Shown here one piece after another: positions 1-8,213 of a stretch of DNA of 52,688 nucleotides; position 1 is the stretch's first letter; every line of letters begins with the position of its first letter. The notes under the pieces were generated by a model. It searched no databases. It saw only the letters and a program-made list of their open reading frames with translations, and was not told the origin of the DNA. The translations under genes were made by a program, and so were the position numbers. Source of the stretch: a virus; the IMG/VR virus record IMGVR_UViG_3300007504_000014, positions 1 to 52,688 of that record. The stretch is one strand, 5' to 3'.

Positions 1-1
1 A

Positions 2-238
2 GCGGGCTACTTCCACAACGTCGGCCACGAAGCTGTCGTGCTGAAGACGGATCTCTCGCCGGAGCTGGTGGCAGCGTCCATCGCAACCACCTCTGGGCTT
101 CAGGGGCAGGTGCGACACAGCGGATCCTACCCGAACACCTACCGCTGGATCAGCTACGAGGTCTCCTCGACGGAGGCCCGACGCCGGGACTTCGGAACCT
201 ACACCCGATTCTCTATCGAAGTCCGGCGCCTGACATAG
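2..238 (+). CDS. 3' end of an unknown protein, cut by the window edge
   Basis: The frame is open from the first bases of the window to the TAG at 236-238, giving 78 codons. A GTG at 38 could act as a start, but no ribosome binding site precedes it and the reading frame continues upstream, so this is better taken as the C-terminal end of a longer gene. The visible part is a mixed alpha/beta sequence with no Cys and no hydrophobic segment; the end reads YTRFSIEVRRLT. I do not recognise the family. It converges on the minus-strand lipoprotein-like gene and overlaps its 3' end by 26 bases. It may belong to another plus-strand accessory cassette that starts outside the window. Confidence 0.45.
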   Translation, partial: AGYFHNVGHEAVVLKTDLSPELVAASIATTSGLQGQVRHSGSYPNTYRWISYEVSSTEARRRDFGTYTRFSIEVRRLT

Positions 239-905
239 TCACCTCGATAGCGACGTAGGTGTAGCGGTCATCCTGAGTAGGGACGCTCCCCGTAGTCACC
301 ACTAGCGTGTGGTCTCCCCGATCCCACTCGCGGTAGACTCGGACATATCCCCACTCGACTGCGTAGAAGAAGGGGACTTGGCTGCTCTCCCAATCCCGAC
401 AACGGAAGTTGGTGAAGTAGCCCTGAGCGGAGGGGTTGCTCCAATCGCAGTGCTTCCCGGGCGTCCGGGAAGGGGTCGGGAGGGAGCGCATCCTTCCCCG
501 GCCCTCCTTCAACCAGAGTGCCTCATCCCAGACGAAGGACTCTTCGTACTCCCCCTTGAGGGACGCCGTGAGAGCCTCGAAATAAGCCCACTCTTCGTCG
601 GTGGATCGCTCAGGGCTGTAGAAGAGCTGGCTGTCGTTCCCAGGGTACAACGGCTCCGGGAGGAACAACCACTGAACCAGTGTCCCCCCTTCGTCGAACC
701 TGTACTCCGTCTCCCCCGCAACCCCCATCCGAGTCTCCTTGTACCGGAGAATACCGGACTGGACCAGGAGAGGCGGGAGGCCCTGATGGGCGTGGCGGAC
801 CAGATGCTCGGAGGAGCCCAGCGGGGGCCCCATCATGTCAAAGGTCACGGGGCCCTTGTCACAAGCCAGGGTCAGCAGGCAGAAAATCGTCGGGGGAAGT
901 CTCAT
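213..905 (-). CDS. Putative phage-encoded lipoprotein of unknown function
   Basis: 230 aa. The N-terminus (MRLPPTIFCLLTLAC) is a short signal-peptide-like stretch ending in a lipobox-like LTLAC, with the candidate lipidated Cys at residue 15 followed by Asp. In Gram-negative bacteria, Asp at +2 usually keeps a lipoprotein in the inner membrane. The rest is soluble-looking, rich in Trp, Tyr and acidic residues, with Cys at about 152 and 168. A TCGTATA promoter motif lies 23-33 bases upstream and a UUCG hairpin separates the gene from the structural operon, so it is probably expressed on its own. The RBS before ATG 905 is weak. Small phage lipoproteins often act in superinfection exclusion; that role here is only inference. 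The signal peptide lacks the usual two Lys/Arg, so secretion is not certain. Confidence 0.6.
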   Translation of the reverse strand: MRLPPTIFCLLTLACDKGPVTFDMMGPPLGSSEHLVRHAHQGLPPLLVQSGILRYKETRMGVAGETEYRFDEGGTLVQWLFLPEPLYPGNDSQLFYSPERSTDEEWAYFEALTASLKGEYEESFVWDEALWLKEGRGRMRSLPTPSRTPGKHCDWSNPSAQGYFTNFRCRDWESSQVPFFYAVEWGYVRVYREWDRGDHTLVVTTGSVPTQDDRYTYVAIEVTMSGAGLR

Positions 906-927
906 CTCATTGCTCAGTAGTTCCCTT

Positions 928-938
928 CCCTATACGAA
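928..938 (-). promoter_or_regulatory. TCGTATA-class promoter motif for the lipoprotein-like gene
   Basis: On the minus strand the sequence reads TTCGTATAGGG, ending 23 bases before ATG 905. The core TCGTATA recurs upstream of plus-strand accessory genes at 8065, 9198, 25280 and 25550. An A-rich AAAGTTT element lies about 12 bases upstream, comparable to the AACT-type elements at 9177, 25260 and 25532. Confidence 0.5.
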
Positions 939-946
939 CCCGCCCA

Positions 947-970
947 GGAAACTTTCCGAAGAAAGATTCC
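947..970 (-). terminator. Stem-loop with C(UUCG)G tetraloop after the structural operon
   Basis: On the minus strand the RNA would form GGAA-U-CUUUC, loop UUCG, then GAAAG-U-UUCC. That is nine base pairs interrupted by one U-U mismatch and closed by the very stable C(UUCG)G tetraloop. It sits 33 bases after the stop of the 1004-aa structural gene and just upstream of the TCGTATA motif of the next gene. There is no long U-tract, so it could be a terminator, an mRNA 3'-end stabiliser, or both. Confidence 0.55.
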
Positions 971-1002
971 AAGAAACCTGTGGGCCCGCGTATATAGGGG
1001 GT

Positions 1003-4000
1003 TTACGAGCGGATAATTTCCAAACCCACGAGGCCGCGGAGGTTATCTACGGTGCCGCTGCTACCCCCCTGCTCCAGGTTGAGGGCCTTCCCTCCGGCGG
1101 TATCCTTGATGATAACCTTCACGAGGACCGGGACGGTCCCTTCAGCGGAGACGAAGAGAGTCGCCGCTGGACCTACGTGGACCCGCACCTGACACTCCAC
1201 AACGCCCGAGACAGCGTCCACATCATCAAACGTGGCAGGTCCCGTGACCTGACAGCCGGCTCCATCTTGGAAGGAATCCTGCTTGCTAGGGCCGGCACCG
1301 TCGCCCCGCCCAAGGTCCATCCAGGTCGTCCGTCCAGGGACCTTGACCAGGATAGCAATCTCCGGAGCCCCAGGCCCGGGAGGATCGTAAGCGAAATCGT
1401 TGAGGAGAAGGCCCTTCACCTTGAGAGTGAATAGGGCTGAACCTTCGGCTGCAACCGGGGTACCCGAATTCTTGAACCCTACATCGAAGGCTCGGATGTA
1501 GATCCGGTCTCCAGTCTCCGAGCTGTAATCCGGCTGGTCTGCGGCGATATCAGAATCCCCTGAAGGACCGGAGGGACGCATCCCGGAGCTGTAGTCGTGC
1601 TGGGGGAAAATCAACACGCCTGCGCTGGGGAAAGCAGACGCCACCCCGTCCGAGAGGGGCGGGTTCCGATCCGGGAGACCCGCGACCTGAAGCTCTCCCG
1701 CAGGGATGGAGCTGAGATGGTTCCCAAGCTGCACCCAGGAACTCGTATCGTAGCCCGAGACCGCCGTAGTCCCCGCTCGTACAGGGACGTCAATCGCAGA
1801 AGAGGCCCCGCCGAGCCCTGGCCCCACCAGGAGAGCCTGATCTCCCGCCGACACCCCCGGGAAGGTAGCATCATAGCGGTAGACCTCATCAAGGAACCGC
1901 TCCTCTACGTCCTTCTGAGCCGTCTGAGTACCCGCCGCCGCAGTGGTCGCCGTCGCGGGGTTGGCATACACGGACTCATCGGTGCTGTGGAAGAGCAGGG
2001 TGTCCCCGTTGGTCTCCAGAATCGTTGTTCCATACACGGCCGTCGCCGCTGCGCTGTTCCCCAGGGGACGACGGATAAACATCCTGACCCGAGCATCCCT
2101 GGAGAAGCTGGGAGCCGAATCGTCCCCCGTGGGCTGGAAGCCTGTACCGGCGATCGTAAAATCAGCCTTGTCCGTGAGACCAGGAGGGGCGACCAGGGAG
2201 AAAGGACCGTCAGTGTCCCCGAGATGAGTCATGTTCATCTCAATCCGGCCTGCCTTGGACGTGCCTGTACCAGCGGGCACGGAAAAGGTCGTCCCCTGAG
2301 CGAACGGGCCCACCCAGAGGAAACCGACGTCAGGGCCTTCCAAGCCAGAAGAAGCGGGGGTCCCGTTCCCCACTCGATAGCTGCTATCCCAGACCCCCGT
2401 CGCCTCCATCGGGAGCGACGTGATCTTCCAGGGGTTGAGCTGGGTGGACGGGATGAAGTAGCTGACACCGCTCAACACCTGGACGTTCACCGGAGAACCC
2501 GGGTCAAAGGTGTAGACCGTGTTGACAAACACGGGAGCCGCCGTGCCGTCATCATCCTCGATATGAGCACCGCGGACGATGCGGTAGCTCCCCGCCGGAT
2601 CGAAGGGCGAGGAACCCGTGGAGAGGTTGGCCGGAAGCTCCACGTTGGTCCAATTGACGATATTGGCAGACCATAGGGCACTGTCCGCAGGGGAGGTGCC
2701 GTCCACCACGAGGGCCTCAAAAGCGGCCTCCGTCTTGAAGTGGAGGAGCAGGAAGGAGCCGATATCCCGGGCGTCGCCGCCAGCTACCGTGGGGAACTCG
2801 AACCGCTGACGGAAACGAGCCAATTGGAAGGTCCAATAGGTCGTCTCAAAATCGGTGAAATCACCCGCCTGAGTGAGATCCGTCCCTGCATTGAGGGCGA
2901 TTGTCGGCTTGCTGAAATAGCGAGTCCGCTCTGCCGTCGGTGTGAATCGCAACCCCGTCGAGGTGCTGTAGTCGTTCAGGTAGGGCAACCTGTATCGGAA
3001 GAAGTTGTTGTCATCCCGGTTGTCCGCCGCTCCCGCGAGTGTGGGAGCCGACGCGGAGGTAGTTCCCCCGAGGATATCGAAGCCCAGACGGGTCATGCCG
3101 ACCGTCGTGTCCGCCGCCGGGGGGGAGACGCCACCCGTGGAAGAGACTCCCGTGTGCAACTCAGAGAGATCAAACTGACCTGTTGCTCGCCCAGGGAAGG
3201 TATAGGGATCAAAGCCGTCTGAAGTCGAGTCTCCCAGCGTGAACATCCCGCCCGGGTCACCGTCGCATCCAGAAACCTTCCCCGATCCAAGGGAGAGAGC
3301 GGCGATGCACCGAAGGTTCTGAGCCTGACCGGTGAAATCCGCAAGGGTTCCTCCGGCTGGGAAGTACAGGAGAGCCAACACGCCTCGATCAGCGGGGTAA
3401 ACCGCGCCGCTGACTACAGCGTAGCTGTTCCCTGATCCGGGCTTCGGCATCACCCGAGCGGTCTCGATGACCGCACTCCCCCGAGTGAACCCGCCCTGAT
3501 AAGTGTCCCCTGAACCCCCGCCCGTATAAGTCCCGTCCGCGACGTTGAAGGTGCTGTCCGTTGAGGGGTCATTCCCCGGCGTCGTGAAGCCGTCAGCGTA
3601 CTTCGGGAGGACGTGGAAATAGGGGTAGATATCCGTGTCAGCGTTGGGGGCTGTTATGTCCGGACATGTCACCACACCATTAGCGACGAGGCCGGCGTCG
3701 TTCAGCTTCAGGACTCCCCAATCCGGGACACCAGAGAACGTCAGGTAGCTGAGATCCTTCCCCAGACCAGGAGGTCGGGGCGGAACCAGAGCAGCCAGCT
3801 CGTCAAAACCCTCCTGCGTGCTGTCTCCGTCAAAGGAGCCCGACTCGTCTTCCAGAGCGATGGCTGACGCCGCGTGAGCGGCTGTCGGGTCATCAACATG
3901 CCCGCTGACGCTGGAAACCCCGCCCGCGCTTGGGGCAAGGGAAACAGCCTCAACGCTGTCCTGGGCAGCGAGACCCGACCCGACCTGGAGGTCACCGGGG

Positions 4001-4017
4001 TTGTTACTACGAGGCAT
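1003..4017 (-). CDS. Large virion structural protein, probably tail fibre or baseplate appendage
   Basis: 1004 aa. The sequence is rich in Gly, Ser, Thr, Asp and Pro, with long beta-type stretches and very few Cys, as in phage fibres and adhesins. Near the N-terminus a DDPTAAHAASAIAL segment resembles a short motif often seen near the start of phage tail proteins (from memory, not searched). No enzymatic motif was seen. It is the last gene of a two-gene unit: its ATG at 4017 overlaps the stop of the upstream 1096-aa gene (TGATG), so translation is likely coupled, and the RBS of its own is weak. A UUCG hairpin follows it. The structural role is inferred from composition, length and context; the exact virion position is unknown. 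Confidence 0.65.
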   Translation of the reverse strand: MPRSNNPGDLQVGSGLAAQDSVEAVSLAPSAGGVSSVSGHVDDPTAAHAASAIALEDESGSFDGDSTQEGFDELAALVPPRPPGLGKDLSYLTFSGVPDWGVLKLNDAGLVANGVVTCPDITAPNADTDIYPYFHVLPKYADGFTTPGNDPSTDSTFNVADGTYTGGGSGDTYQGGFTRGSAVIETARVMPKPGSGNSYAVVSGAVYPADRGVLALLYFPAGGTLADFTGQAQNLRCIAALSLGSGKVSGCDGDPGGMFTLGDSTSDGFDPYTFPGRATGQFDLSELHTGVSSTGGVSPPAADTTVGMTRLGFDILGGTTSASAPTLAGAADNRDDNNFFRYRLPYLNDYSTSTGLRFTPTAERTRYFSKPTIALNAGTDLTQAGDFTDFETTYWTFQLARFRQRFEFPTVAGGDARDIGSFLLLHFKTEAAFEALVVDGTSPADSALWSANIVNWTNVELPANLSTGSSPFDPAGSYRIVRGAHIEDDDGTAAPVFVNTVYTFDPGSPVNVQVLSGVSYFIPSTQLNPWKITSLPMEATGVWDSSYRVGNGTPASSGLEGPDVGFLWVGPFAQGTTFSVPAGTGTSKAGRIEMNMTHLGDTDGPFSLVAPPGLTDKADFTIAGTGFQPTGDDSAPSFSRDARVRMFIRRPLGNSAAATAVYGTTILETNGDTLLFHSTDESVYANPATATTAAAGTQTAQKDVEERFLDEVYRYDATFPGVSAGDQALLVGPGLGGASSAIDVPVRAGTTAVSGYDTSSWVQLGNHLSSIPAGELQVAGLPDRNPPLSDGVASAFPSAGVLIFPQHDYSSGMRPSGPSGDSDIAADQPDYSSETGDRIYIRAFDVGFKNSGTPVAAEGSALFTLKVKGLLLNDFAYDPPGPGAPEIAILVKVPGRTTWMDLGRGDGAGPSKQDSFQDGAGCQVTGPATFDDVDAVSGVVECQVRVHVGPAATLFVSAEGTVPVLVKVIIKDTAGGKALNLEQGGSSGTVDNLRGLVGLEIIRS

Positions 4018-7000
4018 CAGCTACTCACCGTCAACAAGAGGTTGCGAGTCCGATAAACCGCGGCACAGGTTCGGTTACCTGAGTCCACGAATCGGACAGT
4101 GTTTTCCTCGTCCAACTCTGCAAGGCGACTGACCACCACCAACAACACCTCATCCTTCCGGAAGAGCAGCGAGTCCGCCGTCGCTCGGGCCAGGAAAGGA
4201 ATGAAGACCTTGTGGCGGACGACTCCGCTGAGACCCTGGGCGAACGCGGTAGGCCGGTAAGAGGAGGTGTCCGAGACCTTGTACATTGCCCGGAACTCAA
4301 CATCCTTGTCCGCAGACGAGAACGTGAAGTTCCCGGTGCCGTCTACAGGAACCAGCCCACGGAGGTTGAGCAACCCTGTCTCTGCGTTGAAATCGTCAAT
4401 GGAGATGTTGCTCGTCGCCGCGAAGTACCACTCACCTGGGAAGTTGCTGGTCCCGTCGTCGTTGACGGGAATCTGATCCAGGGGAGCCAGATACGGGTAA
4501 GGCAGATCGACCGACCCCATCCCTACCTGACCCGTCCACAGCCCCTCGGACATAACCAGAGGTTCTACCGTCAGGGGATCCGGAAGCTCGCTCATCGGAG
4601 CGTTTCGAGTGCCCACAGTTTGAGGTGCGTTGCTACGGAAGTAAACCCCGACCTGATAGCCGCCCCCGCTGGCACCATAGTTCGGGACCGGGTCCTGAGC
4701 GAAATACGTGATCTGGCAGAGGGTCTGCCCCGCTCCGGAGAGAGGATCCTTGGACGGTGATCCACCCGCAGTGTCGAGCACGATCTTTCGGCTACTCGAC
4801 CCGTACTCGGTAGACGCAGCGGCTACATCATGTGCCTGAGAAGCCACCTGATCCGTAACCCCCGTGAGGTGAGACCCTGACCCGTAGATCCGGCGAAGAG
4901 GGTGGATGTTGGTCGTGTCCCGTGAGACCACCGTGTCCGTGATAGGGGTACCTGATCCGAAACCGGTCCCGGGGTCGTTCGCTATATACTCCAGCCCGAC
5001 CTCACGATAACCGCTACGGAAAGTCGGGCTCAAGAGATTCTCCATGTCGCCGGGGCGTTGGCTGGTGGCGTTCTCCAGAACCGGACCACGAGGCCAGGGG
5101 CCAGCGTCCGGGCTCAAGGTCACGTCCGGGGTATCCGTGACGCCCACACCCATCGGGTAGGTCAGCTCAACCTCAAGGAAGACCCGCCGCTGAGAACCAA
5201 CGTCCGAGCTGGTGCCCACCATCGCATGATCAGGGTTCCCAGAGTCGCCCCCGTTCACCTGAACCTCATTAGCGTCCAGAGTGAGCTGGAGATGACCCGT
5301 CCCGACCCCGGTGATGGACTTGAACTGGACCGCCTGATCTACAGCGGTGGTGTAGTGCCCGTCATCATGCCACGCCCCGAGAACATCCGTAATCATCGTC
5401 CCTGGAGGAGCGAAATCAAGAACACTCGCGTTGTGACCAGGACCGGGGCCCGAGAAGGTCGCGTTCGCGGGATCAAAAGCCCCCATCGTGGAAGCATTCA
5501 ACTCCGTCAAGTCCAGGTTGAGAACGTCGCCCTCACCCCAGCCATTCCAGGCTCCATTCGCCTGGGCCACATACTTCCCAGGGTATGTCCCTGAGTCATA
5601 GGAAGGCACGAACTCGAAAACCACCCGCTCGACCACCGCCTGATCAGCAAATCGTCGAGCGACGTGATCGAAATTCCGGATCGTGTCACCGCGAGTTGTC
5701 GAACCGCTCGTGGGGTTGTTTCCGCCGTGGGTCGTGTCTCGGCCAATCTGATTGCAGACCAGGAACTTCGTGGACACATCACCCGAGCCTGACCCGAGGG
5801 TCTGCTTGTCCGAAGCGTCCACAGCCCAGGTAGCCGTCTGCCCGTCAAGGAGACTCTGCATCTGGAATTGCAGCTCAGCGGCGAAGTCAAAGCCCATCGC
5901 CGCGACGTGCCGCCGGAGGTCAAGGAGGTCCCGGCTGTTAATCGCGTCCGAGAAGGCGCCGTCAGGACGATCGGACTCTCCCACCGCAATGACACCAACC
6001 TGAGGATTCGTGAACCCCGTGTGCGTGCTGGGGAGCCCTCCGTTCGCGTTCGTCTGCGGATCCCAACCTGATCCAGCCCCCCCGTTGTAGGAGTTGTTCC
6101 GCCGGAACACGAAACATACCGGGATGGCGTAGACGAAACCATCTACCGTGCCCAGAGCACTCGCCGCAGTGGAGGAACCATCACCCGCGACCCACAACCC
6201 GCTGTCCTCTCGATCATAGGCGACAGCGGAGCTGTTGGAGCTGGTAGAAGACAGGTCCGCGGCGACAAAGGGATAGCCAGCGACCGGGCTGGCTTCCGCC
6301 CCTTGAGCGAGAATCGCGGTGTTGGAGAAACCCTCGGGCTGTGTCTTGTGGTTGACCGCGATGGTCTGACCCGTCGTGCGAAGCCGATACTGGACCTGCA
6401 CCCGCTTGGTCGTCTCCGCGTCCACCACCGTGTCCTCGATATCATCATCAAGCCACACGCCGCTGGGAGAGTCTACATTGCCGTGCCGGTAGATCTTGTC
6501 CTGAGCAGGCTTGTTCGCCGTATCAGAACCCCCAGCCAGAGTCGCCCCGGATAGGACGAAAGCCGTCGCATCGCTAGTCGCCAGAGTGATCGAGTTGCCG
6601 GCGGCGCCTGGGGTCGCGGCCTTGACGGTGACCGTGTCCGTTCCGTTGGACGCCGCGGTCACCGTCGTGATGTAGGTCCCGATAGCCGAAGCGAGGTTGG
6701 ACGCCGTCAGAACATCCGACGCCCCAATCAAAAACTCGTTCGCCCCGGGAGCAGCAGCCCTCGCCGTCAGCACAGTCCCGTCAATGGTCGTTGTGTCCCC
6801 GTCGTCCATATTGGAGGTGACCGTCTGAATAGTCCCGGACGCCCGAGGGGACCGAGAAACCAGGGCTCGCCACACCTCCAAGAAGACAAAATCTGTCCGC
6901 TTCACGTCCGGGGCTGAGCCCCCGAAGACCGGAGCCGAGTCCAGGGTGATCAGGTTGTCTCCGCTCGTGGTGGTCCCCGTAAACTCAACCACCACAGGCA

Positions 7001-7307
7001 TCCCGGCGACTACAGCGGTCCTCCTCGTCATATGGAAGGCGTCAACCGCAAATCCGGGATCCGCAGGAAGATCAAAGCTGAAATCGGCGTACCCGTTGTG
7101 TCGAGTCTGACCCCTGAGCCAACCCGAGGGATGCTGCCATTGGCGGAGCAAGCCCCGAACCTCTTGAGCGATATCCCCCGGGAGGTTCAAATCCGCGTCC
7201 AAGACCGGATGACCCGCCTGCATCACCACGGCATCGAAGGACCGCTCCCCTGCGGGGAGATGCCGCGATACATCTGATCCCGAGAAATACTTATCGCGGT
7301 TCGCCAC
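4017..7307 (-). CDS. Large virion structural protein with DUF6519-like N-terminus
   Basis: 1096 aa. Residues 27-41 read VVMQAGHPVLDADLN, close to the QQGRVxLDADxN signature at the start of DUF6519-type phage and tail-associated proteins. Around residues 160-275 there is a Gly/Thr/Ala-rich beta module with the pattern DGDTTTIDGTVL, of a kind common in phage tail proteins. The remainder is beta-rich, without Cys clusters or catalytic signatures. The start is ATG 7307, with a good RBS (GGAGG, 5-6 bases upstream). A CTCTATAGC motif lies 37 bases upstream, so this is probably the first gene of a two-gene late unit with the 1004-aa gene. It is likely a tail-fibre or baseplate-periphery protein; the precise role is unknown. 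Confidence 0.65.
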   Translation of the reverse strand: MANRDKYFSGSDVSRHLPAGERSFDAVVMQAGHPVLDADLNLPGDIAQEVRGLLRQWQHPSGWLRGQTRHNGYADFSFDLPADPGFAVDAFHMTRRTAVVAGMPVVVEFTGTTTSGDNLITLDSAPVFGGSAPDVKRTDFVFLEVWRALVSRSPRASGTIQTVTSNMDDGDTTTIDGTVLTARAAAPGANEFLIGASDVLTASNLASAIGTYITTVTAASNGTDTVTVKAATPGAAGNSITLATSDATAFVLSGATLAGGSDTANKPAQDKIYRHGNVDSPSGVWLDDDIEDTVVDAETTKRVQVQYRLRTTGQTIAVNHKTQPEGFSNTAILAQGAEASPVAGYPFVAADLSSTSSNSSAVAYDREDSGLWVAGDGSSTAASALGTVDGFVYAIPVCFVFRRNNSYNGGAGSGWDPQTNANGGLPSTHTGFTNPQVGVIAVGESDRPDGAFSDAINSRDLLDLRRHVAAMGFDFAAELQFQMQSLLDGQTATWAVDASDKQTLGSGSGDVSTKFLVCNQIGRDTTHGGNNPTSGSTTRGDTIRNFDHVARRFADQAVVERVVFEFVPSYDSGTYPGKYVAQANGAWNGWGEGDVLNLDLTELNASTMGAFDPANATFSGPGPGHNASVLDFAPPGTMITDVLGAWHDDGHYTTAVDQAVQFKSITGVGTGHLQLTLDANEVQVNGGDSGNPDHAMVGTSSDVGSQRRVFLEVELTYPMGVGVTDTPDVTLSPDAGPWPRGPVLENATSQRPGDMENLLSPTFRSGYREVGLEYIANDPGTGFGSGTPITDTVVSRDTTNIHPLRRIYGSGSHLTGVTDQVASQAHDVAAASTEYGSSSRKIVLDTAGGSPSKDPLSGAGQTLCQITYFAQDPVPNYGASGGGYQVGVYFRSNAPQTVGTRNAPMSELPDPLTVEPLVMSEGLWTGQVGMGSVDLPYPYLAPLDQIPVNDDGTSNFPGEWYFAATSNISIDDFNAETGLLNLRGLVPVDGTGNFTFSSADKDVEFRAMYKVSDTSSYRPTAFAQGLSGVVRHKVFIPFLARATADSLLFRKDEVLLVVVSRLAELDEENTVRFVDSGNRTCAAVYRTRNLLLTVSS

Positions 7308-7343
7308 GTAGCCTCCGAAGGACTCGACCTTACCTGCTGCCTG

Positions 7344-7349
7344 CTATAG
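7344..7349 (-). promoter_or_regulatory. CTATAG-class promoter motif before the 1096-aa structural gene
   Basis: The minus strand reads GCTCTATAGCAG, with the core 37 bases before ATG 7307. The same CTCTATAGC occurs before ATG 27580, and a CCTATAGCC variant occurs before ATG 19588. No convincing -35 box is visible, so it may be recognised by a phage late factor or by an extended -10 mode. The spacer 7308-7368 holds nothing else recognisable. Confidence 0.45.
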
Positions 7350-7368
7350 AGCGCCTACCGGAAGAGGA

Positions 7369-8025
7369 CTACGATTCGCCTTCATTGGTGACCCAGAAGT
7401 CTCGGGTCAGCATAGAAGCTCGCCCCTCAGACATGCTTATGGCTTCCTTTACCCGCAGGCCGATCCCTGACTTGAGCGTCTGCGAACCCTGCTTGAGACG
7501 ATGAAGGTTCAAATACACAATCTCTTGCGCGGTCACGTCCACGAACCCAACAAGAAGCTGGGAAGGGTCGTCCGCGAGGAGGAGGCTATGACCCTCAAGG
7601 GCTCTCGCCCTCATCGTCTTCAAGTAACTATCCAACGAATCAGGCCGGATAACCGCTCGCCAGTCCGAATTTGGGTTCCGCCCTGTGTCTATGTCGTCTG
7701 AAGGCAGGGGATCCCCGGACCAGAAGGCTTCCGTCAGAAGGAACGCCCGTCCAGCCGGGTACCGGATTGCTTCCCGGATTCTTTGAGCTTGGGAGCCCGC
7801 CGGCTCATCGTCACCGCCTCCCCATCCCTTGATGTATCGAAGGCCCACCTTGAAGGACTCGCCTGTATCCTTATCCACGAAGCCAATATGTCGAGTCCGA
7901 GGGTTATCCTCGCTCTCCAAGGAGGCCCCCGCCTCTACCCGAAGCTTGATCTCCGCAAGAAACTCGTCGAAGGAGTAGAACTCAACGATCTTACCCAGAT
8001 CAAAGACACCGTGCCCTTTTTTCAT
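7369..8025 (-). CDS. Unknown protein made of two tandem copies of a ~90-residue domain
   Basis: 218 aa from ATG 8025, chosen because a strong RBS (GGGAAGAGAG) directly precedes it; a frame extension upstream to 8106 would run across the promoter region. The protein is an internal duplication. Copy 1 (about 13-102) and copy 2 (about 124-211) share an N-terminal Asp-containing helix (FDEFL / LDSYL), an A/G-rich loop before a (V/I)GFVD strand (residues 47-51 and 159-163), an (R/K)EAI helix (84-87, 193-196) and a closing GRA-x-x-LT-x-x-FW segment (92-102, 201-211). No signal, membrane helix or known catalytic motif was found. It stands between the structural genes and the plus-strand cassette and shares an upstream region with that cassette. 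Function unknown. Confidence 0.7.
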   Translation of the reverse strand: MKKGHGVFDLGKIVEFYSFDEFLAEIKLRVEAGASLESEDNPRTRHIGFVDKDTGESFKVGLRYIKGWGGGDDEPAGSQAQRIREAIRYPAGRAFLLTEAFWSGDPLPSDDIDTGRNPNSDWRAVIRPDSLDSYLKTMRARALEGHSLLLADDPSQLLVGFVDVTAQEIVYLNLHRLKQGSQTLKSGIGLRVKEAISMSEGRASMLTRDFWVTNEGES

Positions 8026-8064
8026 CTCTCTTCCCTCTATGCCTGGGCACATTACCCGAGATAC

Positions 8065-8075
8065 TCGTATAAGAG
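8065..8075. promoter_or_regulatory. Palindromic TCGTATA motif between divergent genes
   Basis: CTCGTATAAGAG at 8064-8075 contains TCGTATA on the plus strand; the minus strand reads CTCTTATACGAG, a near-palindrome. It lies 39 bases before ATG 8025 (minus) and about 130 bases before GTG 8203 (plus). It may therefore serve both directions, with the plus direction belonging to the TCGTATA accessory class. Confidence 0.45.
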
Positions 8076-8099
8076 CGTGACCCTCAAACCGAGCAACCT

Positions 8100-8213
8100 T
8101 TGACACCGCTCCAAGAACTCTGCTGCCTCGTAGGATTCCCGGCCAGCATCGACCGAGACCTGCTCATCACGAGAGCCGTGAGCCGACACTGCGGAGGCAA
8201 CCGTGTTCCCTAG
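8100..8213 (+). CDS. Possible 37-codon micro-ORF, leader-like
   Basis: A TTG at 8100 opens a frame of 37 codons ending at TAG 8211-8213, overlapping the next gene's GTG start by 11 bases. It lies just downstream of the TCGTATA motif and fills most of the otherwise empty leader. The peptide begins with TPLQELCCLVGFPASIDRDL after the start and is amphipathic with three Cys. There is no good RBS before the TTG, so this is only a candidate. It would be the first gene of the plus-strand cassette, or simply an untranslated leader. Confidence 0.25.
   Translation: MTPLQELCCLVGFPASIDRDLLITRAVSRHCGGNRVP

Noticed and set aside
309-920. A 203-codon plus-strand open frame opposite the lipoprotein-like gene
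   Set aside because: It lies fully antisense to a gene with a signal-like N-terminus and a promoter, has a Pro/Arg/Glu-biased composition typical of a shadow frame, and lacks a convincing RBS.
1597-2676. Long plus-strand open frame (359 codons) inside the 1004-aa structural gene
   Set aside because: Arg/Pro/Gly-rich composition, antisense to a coherent virion protein, no promoter or RBS.
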